Under the pieces are notes generated by a model. That model worked only from the letters and a program-made list of their open reading frames with translations, searched no databases and had not been told where the DNA came from. This document shows, piece by piece, positions 45,526-54,638 of a stretch of 64,000 nt of DNA. Source of the stretch: Mobilicoccus pelagius NBRC 104925 (GTDB taxonomy: Bacteria; Actinomycetota; Actinomycetes; Actinomycetales; Dermatophilaceae); the NCBI RefSeq assembly GCF_000247995.1, contig NZ_BAFE01000047.1, positions 1 to 64,000 on the forward strand, read 5' to 3'. The position numbers were made by a program, and so were the translations under genes. Each line of letters starts with the position of its first letter. Position 1 is the stretch's first letter.

Positions 45526-47319
45526 ATGGCGAACCCGCTCCTCCTGCTGCTGTCGGACTCGCGGGCGCGCCGCGCCCGCCGCCACCTGCCCGTGGCCGTC
45601 CCCCGCGAGGTCCCCTCGACCGACGCGATCTTCCTCATGCTGCGGCGGCTGCGGGTGCCGCTCATCGTCCTCATCGTCATCTTCACGATCTCGGTCGTCG
45701 GCCTCAGCCTCCTCCCCGGGCAGGACGGGTCGCGGCTCAGCCTCTTCGAGTCGTTCTACTTCATCACCTACACGGCGACGACGATCGGCTTCGGCGAGAT
45801 CACCGAGTTCACCACCCTTCAACGCATGTGGGTGACGTTCTCGATCTACCTCACCGTCATCGGCTGGGCGTACGCGATCGGCACGAGCATCAACCTCCTC
45901 CAGGACTCGACGGTGCGGGAGGCGTTCGCGACCCACCGGTTCGGCCGTCGGGTGCGGCGACTCCGGGAGAACTTCGTCGTCGTCGTCGGCTACGGCAAGG
46001 CCGGGCGTCAAGTCGTCCTCGACCTCGACGCGCACGGTCACCGCGTCGTCGTCCTCGACCGCTCCGAGTCCCCCATCGAGCGCCTCGCCACCGACAGCCT
46101 CTACGCCGACGTACCCGGGCTCGCCGCCGACGGCGCCCTCTCGGGGGTACTCGGCCTCGCCGGTCTCGGCGACGCCCGATGCCGTGCCCTCCTCGCCCTC
46201 TCCGACGACGACGACACCAACCTCGCCGTCGTCATGGCCGGTTCGCTCCTCCGCCCGGACATCCCCGTCATCACCCGCGCCCACGGCCGCGCCTCGGCGG
46301 GACGGATGCGCGAGTTCGAGACGGCCGTCGTCGTCAACCCCACCGACCGGTTCGGCGAGTACCTCCTCCTCGCCCTCGAACGGCCCGCCACGTACCGCCT
46401 CGTCTCCCTCCTCATGTCCGAACAGGGCGCCCCCACCCCCGACCGGTCGGCGATGACTGCGGACGGGCGGTGGATCCTCGTCGGATCCGACGCGTTCGTC
46501 CAGGAGGTCGCCCACGACCTCGACCTCGCCGGGCTGGAGGTCGAGGTCGTCGAGCCCGACGACGACCGCATCGACGTCACCGGTGCCGTCGGACTCATCG
46601 CCGGCACCGATTCCGACACGGTCAACCTCGCCCTCGCCGAACGAGCCCGCCGTGACGACCCCGACCTCTTCGTCGCCGTCCGACAGAGCTCGCACGCCCA
46701 CCGCGCGCTCATCGAGGCGCTGCAGATCGACGCCGTCTACTCACCCACCGACCTCGTCGCCAACGAGGCGCTCGTCCGCGTCGTCACCCCGGTGACGTGG
46801 GCATTCGTCGAGCATGCGCTGCTCCAGGACGAGTCCTGGTCGACGAAGCTGCTGGAACGCCTCACCGCCCGGTCCGGGGAGAAGCCGCCGGAACGCCGCC
46901 TCGTCCACCTCGGCCGGCAGGGCGCACCCGCCGTCGACCGGTGGCTGCGACACTCCGACCTCACCGTCGGGGACCTCTCCCGCCACCCGGACGACCGCGA
47001 CACGCCCCTGCCGCTCACCGTCCTCCTCCTCGCCCGCGACGACGAGACGCTCTACGGCCCCGCCGACGAGGAGCCCGTCCGCCACGGCGACCAGATCCTC
47101 GTCGCCGGCACCCGGCGGGGGCTCGACGAACTCGTCCAGATCCTCGACTACGACTCCGTCGTCGAGTACGTCGCCACCGGCCGCCGCGTCCCCGACAGCT
47201 GGCTGTGGCGGCGGCTCACCGGCGCCCACGGCACGAGCGACCGGGTCATCTCCCGTGGGCGGCACGTCCGGCGCCACGACGACGGTGACGGCGGCTCGAC
47301 GAGCGTCACCGGCTCCTGA
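45526..47319 (+). CDS. Potassium channel with TrkA-N/C domains
   Basis: A 597-residue channel. Two helices flank the pore loop TATTIGFGE (residues 84-91); its filter TIGFG differs slightly from the common TVGYG. The first RCK/TrkA-N domain starts VVVVGYGKAGRQVVLDLDAH; a second cytosolic half begins about residue 310 and ends with TrkA-C (VRHGDQILVAGTRRGLDELV). The duplication gives four RCK-like lobes per chain, as in large bacterial channels. NAD or ATP binding likely gates it. Cotranscribed with the DUF6394 gene. Confidence 0.9.
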   Translation: MANPLLLLLSDSRARRARRHLPVAVPREVPSTDAIFLMLRRLRVPLIVLIVIFTISVVGLSLLPGQDGSRLSLFESFYFITYTATTIGFGEITEFTTLQRMWVTFSIYLTVIGWAYAIGTSINLLQDSTVREAFATHRFGRRVRRLRENFVVVVGYGKAGRQVVLDLDAHGHRVVVLDRSESPIERLATDSLYADVPGLAADGALSGVLGLAGLGDARCRALLALSDDDDTNLAVVMAGSLLRPDIPVITRAHGRASAGRMREFETAVVVNPTDRFGEYLLLALERPATYRLVSLLMSEQGAPTPDRSAMTADGRWILVGSDAFVQEVAHDLDLAGLEVEVVEPDDDRIDVTGAVGLIAGTDSDTVNLALAERARRDDPDLFVAVRQSSHAHRALIEALQIDAVYSPTDLVANEALVRVVTPVTWAFVEHALLQDESWSTKLLERLTARSGEKPPERRLVHLGRQGAPAVDRWLRHSDLTVGDLSRHPDDRDTPLPLTVLLLARDDETLYGPADEEPVRHGDQILVAGTRRGLDELVQILDYDSVVEYVATGRRVPDSWLWRRLTGAHGTSDRVISRGRHVRRHDDGDGGSTSVTGS

Positions 47320-47444
47320 CGCCCCGGGGGGCGCGTCCTCCTCGCCCCCGTCACGGGACGACGCGAGGACCGCCGACTCCCGTGGCGGCGGATGCGGGGA
47401 TGTCCGTACGGTGGCCTCCGACCCCGTCACGAAAGGACCTCCCC

Positions 47445-47798
47445 GTGAAGCGCATCCTCACCTGCGGCGCCGCCGTGCTCCTCACCGCCCCCCTCGCCGC
47501 CTGCGGTGGCGACGACGCCGCCGACGCCCCCGCCGCGCAGCCACCGGCGAGCGCCGCGAGCACGACGTACACGATGGCCGACGTCAAGCAGCACGCCGAC
47601 CCGAGCTCGTGCTGGACGATCGTCGACGGCAAGGTCTACGACGTCACGCAGTGGATCGGTCAGCACCCGGGCGGCCCCACCCGCATCGAGTCGCTCTGCG
47701 GCAACGACGCCAGCGGCGCGTTCAGCGGCCAGCACGGCAACGACACCGCGCCGAAGAACCGGCTCACCACCTTCCAGATCGGCGTGCTCGAGGGTTGA
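47445..47798 (+). CDS. Cytochrome-b5-like lipoprotein
   Basis: A 117-residue protein. A signal peptide with lipobox LAAC (Cys20) predicts a lipid-anchored outer-face protein. The C-terminal part is a cytochrome b5 haem-binding domain: YTMADVKQHADPSSCW, GKVYDVTQWIGQHPGG with axial His74 and second His97 (SGQHGND). Cys56 and Cys85 may form a disulfide. It may shuttle electrons outside the membrane. The GTG start (47445) follows AAAGGA. The haem fold is small but complete. Confidence 0.88.
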   Translation: MKRILTCGAAVLLTAPLAACGGDDAADAPAAQPPASAASTTYTMADVKQHADPSSCWTIVDGKVYDVTQWIGQHPGGPTRIESLCGNDASGAFSGQHGNDTAPKNRLTTFQIGVLEG

Positions 47799-47947
47799 TC
47801 CGGGCGGCGACCCACGACACGGCAGACCCGGCCCCGGGCCGGTGACACGCCACCCGGGCCGATCCGTCGGAGAACCTCCCCCGGATCGGTGTGGAACGGC
47901 CACCGGCGGCCGATGAGGACGCCGTGACCGTGGCAGGTGTGGAGGGC

Positions 47948-48301
47948 ATGGACCCGATGCGGGCGTCGGCGACCGCCGCCGCGACGAACTCGCTCTCCGG
48001 TGTCGGTGCGCCTGCACCGACCCCGGCGCCGCCGCGCGTCCCAGGCCGGGACACCCAGCGGCCCACCGGCGGGTTCGAGAACCCGGAGCTCACCTCCGGC
48101 CTGCTCTCGGACAACATCACCCCGGTGCAACGCGACGGCCTCGGTCGACTCGGCCGCCTCCTTCGGATGCCGCCCCGCGAACTCCTCGACTCGCTGCGAG
48201 GAGGGACGGGCCTCGGGGCACTTCTCGCCGCGCGGCGCCTCGGCTCCCAGGCCCTCTTCGGGATGTTCGACAAGGGGCTGCTCATCGACGCCCAGGCCTG
48301 A
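47948..48301 (+). CDS. Hypothetical protein
   Basis: A protein of about 117 residues: a Pro/Ala-rich, probably disordered first half (TNSLSGVGAPAPTPAPPRVP) and a helical C-terminal half (VQRDGLGRLGRLLRMPPREL; LLAARRLGSQALFGMFDKGL). No known domain. It sits between the cytochrome-b5-like lipoprotein and the EAL protein in the same direction. The start may instead be 47891 or 47957. Confidence 0.5.
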   Translation: MDPMRASATAAATNSLSGVGAPAPTPAPPRVPGRDTQRPTGGFENPELTSGLLSDNITPVQRDGLGRLGRLLRMPPRELLDSLRGGTGLGALLAARRLGSQALFGMFDKGLLIDAQA

Positions 48302-48465
48302 CCCTCCCGGGGCCCGCCCGACGACGAAACCGGTCGCCGATTCCCTGGCGCGGCCCCCACCCGAGGCCCCGTTCATGTCCGAGAATCATGGGGACGGGCC
48401 CGAGCTCACGATCCACGAGAGCAGACAGGGCGCCGACGGTGCAGACAGAAGGAGCGGTGGTGGCG

Positions 48466-49245
48466 ATGGTGACCGACAACGGGGAACCGCGGGGCGCGGG
48501 TGACGCCGTCGTCACGTACTTCCAACCGTTCTACAACCTGCGCACGGGCAGGCTCCAGGGCCTCGAGGCCCTCGCCCGCAGGGAACGGACCGACCGGTCC
48601 GACGACGAACGGCTCCACGCCGGGTTCCTCGCCGAGGCGCAGGAACGCGGACGGCTCCGCGAGGTCGACCTCCAGGTCCTCGACGAGGCGCTCGGCCGCT
48701 TCGCCCACCTGCACGTCCCGACTGACGGCGACGGGGACGCGCCACGTCTCATCGTCCGCGTCAACGTCTCCCGCGACACGATCGCGCACCCCTACCTCGT
48801 CGCCGACGTCACCGGCGCTCTCGAACGCCACGGCGTCGCCCCGGACCGGCTCCTCGTCGACATCCCCACGGGCCTGTTCCGCGACCTCCACGCCGAGGAC
48901 GCCGCCCTCGACCGGCTCAGGAGGCTCCAGGACCTCGAGATCTCCTTCTGCCTCGACGGGTTCACCGCGAAGGACCTCGACCTCCTCCCCGCCGCGGCCG
49001 CCGTCCCCGTCGACATCATCACGCTCCACCCCTCCGTCCTCGCCGGTGAGGACGGGCCGCTCACCGACCTCGCGCGCGCCGTGCAGGACGAGGGCCTCCC
49101 CGTCGTCGCGGCCGGTGTCGAGACACCCGAGCAACTCACCACCGTGCAAGACCTGGGCTTCGAGTGGGCGCAGGGCTTCCTCCTCGGGAAACCCGCCCCG
49201 GCAGGTGCCACCCTCTCCCACCCGGTGTTCCTCCCCGAGGCCTGA
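48466..49245 (+). CDS. Degenerate EAL-domain protein
   Basis: A 259-residue protein with the EAL fold: YFQPFYNLRTGRLQGLEALA carries the E-A-L triad (residues about 34-36), and GVETPEQLTTVQDLGFEWAQ near the end is the classic final motif. Active EAL proteins hydrolyse c-di-GMP. Here the DDFGTG loop is DGFTAK and the KID stretch is VDIITLHPS, so metal binding and catalysis are probably lost; it may be a c-di-GMP sensor or a protein-interaction module. Start ATG 48466 after GGAG; upstream frame possible. Confidence 0.8.
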   Translation: MVTDNGEPRGAGDAVVTYFQPFYNLRTGRLQGLEALARRERTDRSDDERLHAGFLAEAQERGRLREVDLQVLDEALGRFAHLHVPTDGDGDAPRLIVRVNVSRDTIAHPYLVADVTGALERHGVAPDRLLVDIPTGLFRDLHAEDAALDRLRRLQDLEISFCLDGFTAKDLDLLPAAAAVPVDIITLHPSVLAGEDGPLTDLARAVQDEGLPVVAAGVETPEQLTTVQDLGFEWAQGFLLGKPAPAGATLSHPVFLPEA

Positions 49246-49277
49246 CACCACCACCGGCGACGCCTCCTGCCCGGTCG

Positions 49278-49790
49278 GTGACGCACGCCCGCGCCCGGTC
49301 GAGGCGACGGCTCCTCACGGGCGGCGCCGTCGTCCTCGCCGCGGCCGCGGCGCTCGCCTACGCGGTCGACGCGTTAGGACGGGGCCACCCCTTCCATGCG
49401 GTCGCCGGCGCAGCCCTCATCGGCGTCTTCTGCTCCGCTTCGTGCTCCACGGCGTCCGCCCCGTGCGGGTGCGGATACCGCACATGCTCGCGGGACTGTC
49501 GTTCCTCGCGTCGCTCGCCGCCAACCGGGTCTCCGCCGACATCGACCCCACGAGCTTCGTCGGCATCTTCCACTTCGGCGGGTACGCCCTCCATCCCTCC
49601 GTGCGCGACCTCACGCGGGAGAGGGGAGGACGGGAGGCCTCGGGGTCGACGCCCCGCCGCGCTCATCCTCGTCACGATCTCCCGCGCCCTCCACGAGACG
49701 CTCACCGCACGCCTCTCCGCCGCCGCGTTGGCGGCGGTACTCGCCCGCCCGGCTGCTCTCTTGCGCAGGGATGGCTCTTCGGTCGCCCCG
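49278..49790 (+). pseudogene. Frameshifted remnant of a small membrane protein
   Basis: From GTG 49278 the frame encodes RRRLLTGGAVVLAAAAALAY and ends its good stretch at AGAALIGVF (about 49430). The sequence then continues convincingly in another frame: LLRFVLHGVRPVRVRIPHML, then AGLSFLASLAANRVSADIDP, then FHFGGYALHPSV. A third shift near 49650 gives ALILVTISRALHETL. Codon bias is kept in each part. It reads like a once continuous membrane protein broken by one or two shifts. No family recognised. Confidence 0.4.
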
Positions 49791-49855
49791 ACCCAGTGGC
49801 GGGCGACCTCGCGTCCCCGCCGAGGGGGCGCACGTCGCGCCCTCCTCCCGACGGA

Positions 49856-49892
49856 GCACGGCCCCGGACGCGGGAGGCGTCCGGGGCCGTGC
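49856..49892 (-). terminator. Strong hairpin after gntK
   Basis: Perfect 16-bp stem GCACGGCCCCGGACGC with a 5-base loop, 50 bp beyond the minus-strand gntK stop. Confidence 0.8.
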
Positions 49893-49942
49893 GTGGGCAG
49901 GGGCCGATCGGTCGGTGGTGGCGCCTCGACGGGGCGCCCGGT

Positions 49943-50479
49943 TCAGTCGGCCGTGGACTCGCCGGGGGCGAGATCCAGGTGGCGGAGGATCTCCTCGGTG
50001 ATGTCCTCCGGGGAGCGTCGGACGTCGAGGACCAGACCGCGCTCGTCCCTCCCGAGGGCTTCGAGCGTGTCGAGCTGGGAGCGGAGGAGGCTCGACGGCA
50101 TGAAGTGACCGCTGCGGCCGCTCATCCGGCCGGACAACACGTCCTCCGTGCCGTCGAGGTGGGCGAACGTCACGTCGCCCGCCTCCCGCAGCAGGTCGCG
50201 GTAGGAACGCTTGAGCGCTGAGCACGTGATGATGCTCGACCGCCCCCCACGCCCCCGTTCCGCCATCCACGCGGCGAGGGCCTTCAACCACGGCAGACGG
50301 TCCTCGTCGGTGAGGGGCGTGCCGGCCGCCATCTTGTCGATGTTGGCCTGCGGGTGGCAATCGTCGGCCTCGGCGAACTCCCAACCGGTCCGCTCCCGCA
50401 GCATGCCCGCGACGGTCGACTTGCCCGAGCCGGACACGCCCATGACGACGACGTGCCGGGGTCCGTTCTCGGTCGCCAT
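49943..50479 (-). CDS. gntK: Gluconokinase
   Basis: A 178-residue kinase of the GntK family: P-loop VVMGVSGSGKSTVAG near residue 12, FAEADDCHPQANIDKMAAGT, PLTDEDRLPWL, and ITCSALKRSYRDLLR. It phosphorylates gluconate to 6-phosphogluconate for the pentose phosphate pathway. It starts one base after the stop of gntP on the same strand and is cotranscribed with it. Confidence 0.93.
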   Translation of the reverse strand: MATENGPRHVVVMGVSGSGKSTVAGMLRERTGWEFAEADDCHPQANIDKMAAGTPLTDEDRLPWLKALAAWMAERGRGGRSSIITCSALKRSYRDLLREAGDVTFAHLDGTEDVLSGRMSGRSGHFMPSSLLRSQLDTLEALGRDERGLVLDVRRSPEDITEEILRHLDLAPGESTAD

Positions 50480-50480
50480 G

Positions 50481-51893
50481 TCAGAACACCGCGCTCAGCA
50501 GTGCGGCGAAGACGAACCCGATGACGCCGAGGAGCGTCTCCAGTACCGTCCATGTGCGCAGCGTCGTCTTCTCGTCCATGCCGAGGAACCGGCCGACGAG
50601 CCAGAAGCCCGAGTCGTTGACGTGGGAGAGGACGGTGGCGCCACAGGCGATCGCGAGGACGATGCAGACGAGGTCCATCGCCGAGAGGCCCGGCGTGGCG
50701 GCGACGGTCGGGGCCATGAGACCCGCGGTCGTCGTGAGGGCGACGGTGGCCGACCCCTGCGCGACGCGGAGCGCCGTGGAGACGAGGAACGCCGCGACGA
50801 TGACCGGCAGGCCGGTGGCCTGCAGGCTGCCCGCGAGGGCCTCACCGATGCCGCTCGCGCGGAGCACGCCACCGAACATGCCACCGGCGCCGGTGACGAG
50901 GATGATCGCGCAGACCGGGGCGAGCGCGTCGTTGCAGACCTTCTCGATGTCCCCGCGGCGGAAACCGGGGCGGGACAGGGTCGCGATGGCGACGAGGAGG
51001 GTGATGAGGAGCGCGACCGGCGTCTGACCGAGGAGCCGGAGGGCCTGGACCCACGTCTCCTCCTTGCCGACGACACCGTTCGTCGCGAGCGTGTTGAGGC
51101 CGGTGTTGAGGAAGATGAGGAACAGCGGCAGGAGCAGCAGGCCGAGGACGTGCCCGAAGGACGGCCGGCGGGCGGGGTCGACGTCGTGGACCTCGCCGAG
51201 CACGGCGGGGACGGGGACGTCGAACCGACGACCCGCGTGGAGACCGTAGAGGTAGGCGCCGAGGTACCACGTCGGCAGACCGACGAGGATGCCGACGATG
51301 ACGAGGAGACCCATGTCGGCGCCGAGGAGATCACCGGCGGCGACCGGGCCGGGGTGCGGCGGCACGAAGGCGTGCATCACGGCGAAGGCACCGGCGGCGG
51401 GAAGGGCGTAGGTGAGGACCGAGCCCCCGAACCGGCGGGCGACGGTGAAGATGATCGGCAGCATGACGACGAGGCCGGCGTCGAAGAAGATCGGGAAGCC
51501 GAAGAGGAGCGAGGCGACGCCGAGCGCGAACGCGGCCCGCTTCTCGCCGAAGCGGTTGATGAGGGTGTCGGCGAGCACCTGGGCACCGCCGGTGACCTCG
51601 AGGAGGCGGCCGATCATCGCTCCGAGGCCGACGAGGAGCGCGACGTTGGCGAGCGTGCCGCCGAAGCCGTCGAGCAGGGTCTTCATGAGGTCGCCCAGCG
51701 GGATCTTCGTGATCACCGCGGTGGCGAGGCTGACGAGGACGAGCGACACGAACGCGTGCAGCTTGACCTTCATGATGAGGAAGAGCAGCACGAGGACGGC
51801 TGCGAGCGCGACACCGAGGAGCACTCCGGTGGAGTAGGCGGGCTGTACCGGAGCGGGGTCCGCGGCGATGAGGATCCCGGTGAGTCGTGACAC
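50481..51893 (-). CDS. gntP: Gluconate permease (GntP family)
   Basis: A 470-residue symporter with about twelve helices: LVLVSLATAVITKIPLGDLM, GLGAMIGRLLEVTGGAQVLA, the FVPPHPGPVAAGDLLGAD motif, and LSHVNDSGFWLVGRFLGMDE at the C-terminus, all typical of GntP. It takes up gluconate with protons. The GTG start (51891-51893) follows a perfect GGAGG. Three short dyads lie upstream. It forms an operon with gntK. Confidence 0.95.
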   Translation of the reverse strand: MSRLTGILIAADPAPVQPAYSTGVLLGVALAAVLVLLFLIMKVKLHAFVSLVLVSLATAVITKIPLGDLMKTLLDGFGGTLANVALLVGLGAMIGRLLEVTGGAQVLADTLINRFGEKRAAFALGVASLLFGFPIFFDAGLVVMLPIIFTVARRFGGSVLTYALPAAGAFAVMHAFVPPHPGPVAAGDLLGADMGLLVIVGILVGLPTWYLGAYLYGLHAGRRFDVPVPAVLGEVHDVDPARRPSFGHVLGLLLLPLFLIFLNTGLNTLATNGVVGKEETWVQALRLLGQTPVALLITLLVAIATLSRPGFRRGDIEKVCNDALAPVCAIILVTGAGGMFGGVLRASGIGEALAGSLQATGLPVIVAAFLVSTALRVAQGSATVALTTTAGLMAPTVAATPGLSAMDLVCIVLAIACGATVLSHVNDSGFWLVGRFLGMDEKTTLRTWTVLETLLGVIGFVFAALLSAVF

Positions 51894-51916
51894 GACGCCT
51901 CCTGATTTGAAAAACG

Positions 51917-51955
51917 AGTGGCACCACTATGGGCCATAAATATGCTCTTTGAGCA
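51917..51955. promoter_or_regulatory. Three dyads in the gntP promoter region
   Basis: AGTGGCACCACT (51917-51928), TATGGGCCATA (51928-51938) and TGCTCTTTGAGCA (51943-51955) are three adjacent short palindromes, each with 5-bp arms, in an AT-rich stretch 25-65 bp before the gntP start. They are probably binding sites for a gluconate-responsive or carbon-control regulator. No regulator gene is adjacent. The rest of 51956-52144 shows no gene. Confidence 0.5.
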
Positions 51956-52144
51956 GGCATCTGGGAAACAAGCATGATGACTACGCGATGCGGGAGGCGC
52001 ATCATCACGCCGCGGCGGCGGCGGGGTGACCAGGACGGCCCCGGTCCCAGGAGGGGTGCGGCAGGCATACCAGAGGCGCCCGGAGGCCGGGCCGCGGTGC
52101 GCCGCAGGTCACTGACGGACCGTAGGGCCCACCCCCCGCGCGAC

Positions 52145-52468
52145 TCAGTCGGCGTCGCGGTCGCAGAACCACCACGAGGCGGCGGCATTGACCGCCGCGA
52201 CGCCGAGGACCGACGGCCAGGCACCGATCTGCTTGGCGAGCGGGTGAGAGGCGCCGAACCCGGCGAGGTAGAGGGCCGCGAGACCGCCCGCCGTGGCCGG
52301 GCCCTTCTTCGCGAGCCAGGTGCGCCCGGCGTAGGCACCGGCGGCGCCGAGCACGACACCACCGAGCGGCCGGATGCCCGACTCCCGGGCGGTGAGGTAG
52401 CCGCCGACGAGGCCGAGGGCGGTGAGGGGTGCGGTGTGGACGTCCTTGGCAGGCATGAGGGTCGTCAT
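52145..52468 (-). CDS. Small membrane protein of unknown function
   Basis: A 107-residue protein with about four short hydrophobic or alanine-rich helices: TALGLVGGYLTARESGIRPL, GGVVLGAAGAYAGRTWLAKK, AGGLAALYLAGFGASHPLAK, SVLGVAAVNAAASWWFCD. No domain is recognised. Codon use is normal. Start ATG 52466-52468. Divergent from the acetyltransferase gene. Confidence 0.6.
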   Translation of the reverse strand: MTTLMPAKDVHTAPLTALGLVGGYLTARESGIRPLGGVVLGAAGAYAGRTWLAKKGPATAGGLAALYLAGFGASHPLAKQIGAWPSVLGVAAVNAAASWWFCDRDAD

Positions 52469-52625
52469 GACCCCAGCCTACGAACATCGAGCACACGCGT
52501 TCAGGGCGTTCAGGAGGTACGTCGGGCTCAGGGATGCACCGGGTACGCTGGGCTCGCCCGGATGAACCGGCACTGGCCGGCGGAAAGTCGCTGCGGACTG
52601 CCGGCGCAGGTGGTTCCCTGGAGCG

Positions 52626-53228
52626 ATGACGACCCCGACCGCACCCGTACCCGAGCTCGTCGACGGCCCCGTGCGCCTCCGCGCCCACCGCGACGACGAC
52701 GTGCCGGGCATCGTCGAGCAGTGCACCGACCCCGACAGTGTGCGGTGGACGACCGTGCCCCGTCCCTACGGCGAGGACGACGCCCGCGGTTTTCTCGACC
52801 TCGTGCGGGCCGCCTGGGCCGACCCCCGCGGCCACCGCTACTGGGCCGTCGAATGGACCGACGACGACGGCGTCCCCCACTTCGCCGGCACGATCGACCT
52901 GCGACCCCGCGGATCCGGCGGCGCCGAGATCGGGTTCGGTCTCCACCCCGCCGCGCGAGGTCGGCACGTGATGACGACCGCGGTGCGCCTCCTCGCCCGA
53001 TGGTGGTTCGAGGGCGGCGGCCGACGGATCACGTGGTGGGCGAACGTCGGCAACGTCGCCTCGTGGCGGGTCGCGCGCGCCTGCGGGTTCACCTGGCACG
53101 CGGTCGTGCCGGAGTACCTCCCCATGCCCGACGGCACCCTCGCCGACGCGTGGGTCGCCTCGCTTGGCGCGGACGACGACCCCCACCGGACCTCCGACCT
53201 CGACGGCCCGCCCGGGCTGGACGACTGA
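52626..53228 (+). CDS. GNAT-family N-acetyltransferase (RimJ/RimL-like)
   Basis: A 200-residue protein of the RimJ/RimL group: LVDGPVRLRAHRDDDVPGIV at the start, AEIGFGLHPAARGRHVMTTA (the acetyl-CoA-binding pyrophosphate loop RGRHVMT), and WWANVGNVASWRVARACGFT. It acetylates an amine, perhaps a protein N-terminus or a small molecule; the substrate is unknown. Converges 4 bp from the next gene. Confidence 0.85.
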   Translation: MTTPTAPVPELVDGPVRLRAHRDDDVPGIVEQCTDPDSVRWTTVPRPYGEDDARGFLDLVRAAWADPRGHRYWAVEWTDDDGVPHFAGTIDLRPRGSGGAEIGFGLHPAARGRHVMTTAVRLLARWWFEGGGRRITWWANVGNVASWRVARACGFTWHAVVPEYLPMPDGTLADAWVASLGADDDPHRTSDLDGPPGLDD

Positions 53229-53231
53229 GGG

Positions 53232-54638
53232 TCAGGAGTCGTCGACGTCGGGGCGGGTGAGGGCGTCCTGCACCGCGGACTCGCGGCGCCCGTCCTGCGG
53301 ACCGACGACGGGGATCGGAGACACCCGCGGCTCGCCGAGCGGGGCGATGACGGGCATCTCGTCGGGGCGGGTGCCGCCTCGCACGCCGGGGACGACGTCC
53401 TGGACGTCCGCGCGTCCGGCCTCGCGGGCGTCCTCGAGCCACTCCTCCCGCGCTGCCGCGTCGGGAGCGGGCGCGGCGATGACGTGCGGGACGAACCGCG
53501 AGTAGTAGTCGGTGACCCACCCGTCGCTCTCACGGATGCCGACGCCGGCGGCGATGCCGCCGACGACCCATGAGCCGAGGACGGCCTTGTTGCCGTCGAA
53601 CTCCGGCAGCGGGAACCACTGCTGGTAGCACCAGCCCTCGTCGCCGTAGTCGCCCGGCTGCTCGACGTCGAGGCCGACGGCGTGGATGCGAATGTTGTCG
53701 CCCTCCCTGCCGTGGAGCGGCTTGGCGACCCACTCCTCGAGGTCGCGTGGCGAGCCGAGGTAGGCGGGCAGGAGATTGGGGTGGCCGGGGTAGGTGTCCC
53801 ACAGCGCGGCGAGGAGTGCCTTGTTCGAGAGGAGCACCTTCCACGGCGGTTCGAGCCACGTCGTCGAGAGCACGCCGCGCGGATCGGGCTCGACGTACGC
53901 GCCGAACGCCTCGCCGAACATCTGCTCCCACGGGTAGAGCTTGAAGCACGTGCGCATCGGCTCCTCGCCCACGGCGACGAAGCAGCGACGGGCCGGGTCG
54001 TACCCGATGTCGCCGACCGTGATCGACCCCGTGCGGAGCCCGGCCTGGTCGGCCGTGTCCCGCAGGTACGTCACCGTCATGAGTTCCTCGCCCGTCGGCT
54101 CGTCCTCGTGATGGGCGAACCACACGGTCGCGTCGGGCAGTCGGCGCCGCAGCCCCTCCCACGCGAGGACGAGACGCTCGTGGAGGGAGTTCCACTGGTC
54201 GAGGTCGGGATGGACGTCCTGGAGCCAGTACCACTGCGCGATCGAGCTCTCGACGAGACCTGTCGGGGTGTCGGCGTTGTACTCGAGGAGCTTGGCCGGG
54301 CCCTCGCCGTCCCAGTGGAGGTCGAACCGGCCGATGAGGCTGGGCGGGTAGGCCTCGAGGCTCGCGCGGGCCACGTCGAGAGCGCCGGGCGGGAGGCCGA
54401 GATCACCGAACTCCCCGCGGGCGAGCCGGCGGGCGGCCTCGACGCACATGCGGTGGAGCACCTCGGTCGTCGCCTCGAGCTCGTCGACCTCACGCGGGTC
54501 GAGCTCGTAATGGGCGCTCTCGAACCAGTAGGGCAGCTCGGTGCCGTCCTCGAGCGGCGTCGTGGGGTAGACGAGGCCCTGGGACTCGACGCGGGCGCGC
54601 CAGTCGGGCCGGGGGGTCGAAGGAAGGCGTCGCATCAT
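53232..54638 (-). CDS. Glutathionylspermidine-synthase-like ATP-grasp ligase
   Basis: A 468-residue protein of the GSP_synth ATP-grasp family: FDLHWDGEGPAKLLEYNADT, PTGLVESSIAQWYWLQ, TTWLEPPWKVLLSNKALLAA, KPLHGREGDNI and WVVGGIAAGVGIRESDGW. The fold joins an amine to a carboxyl with ATP. In bacteria without glutathione the true substrates are unknown. The stop of the Gly-rich partner gene upstream overlaps its start by 4 bp, so the two act together. The last 60 residues are a disordered tail. Confidence 0.88.
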   Translation of the reverse strand: MMRRLPSTPRPDWRARVESQGLVYPTTPLEDGTELPYWFESAHYELDPREVDELEATTEVLHRMCVEAARRLARGEFGDLGLPPGALDVARASLEAYPPSLIGRFDLHWDGEGPAKLLEYNADTPTGLVESSIAQWYWLQDVHPDLDQWNSLHERLVLAWEGLRRRLPDATVWFAHHEDEPTGEELMTVTYLRDTADQAGLRTGSITVGDIGYDPARRCFVAVGEEPMRTCFKLYPWEQMFGEAFGAYVEPDPRGVLSTTWLEPPWKVLLSNKALLAALWDTYPGHPNLLPAYLGSPRDLEEWVAKPLHGREGDNIRIHAVGLDVEQPGDYGDEGWCYQQWFPLPEFDGNKAVLGSWVVGGIAAGVGIRESDGWVTDYYSRFVPHVIAAPAPDAAAREEWLEDAREAGRADVQDVVPGVRGGTRPDEMPVIAPLGEPRVSPIPVVGPQDGRRESAVQDALTRPDVDDS

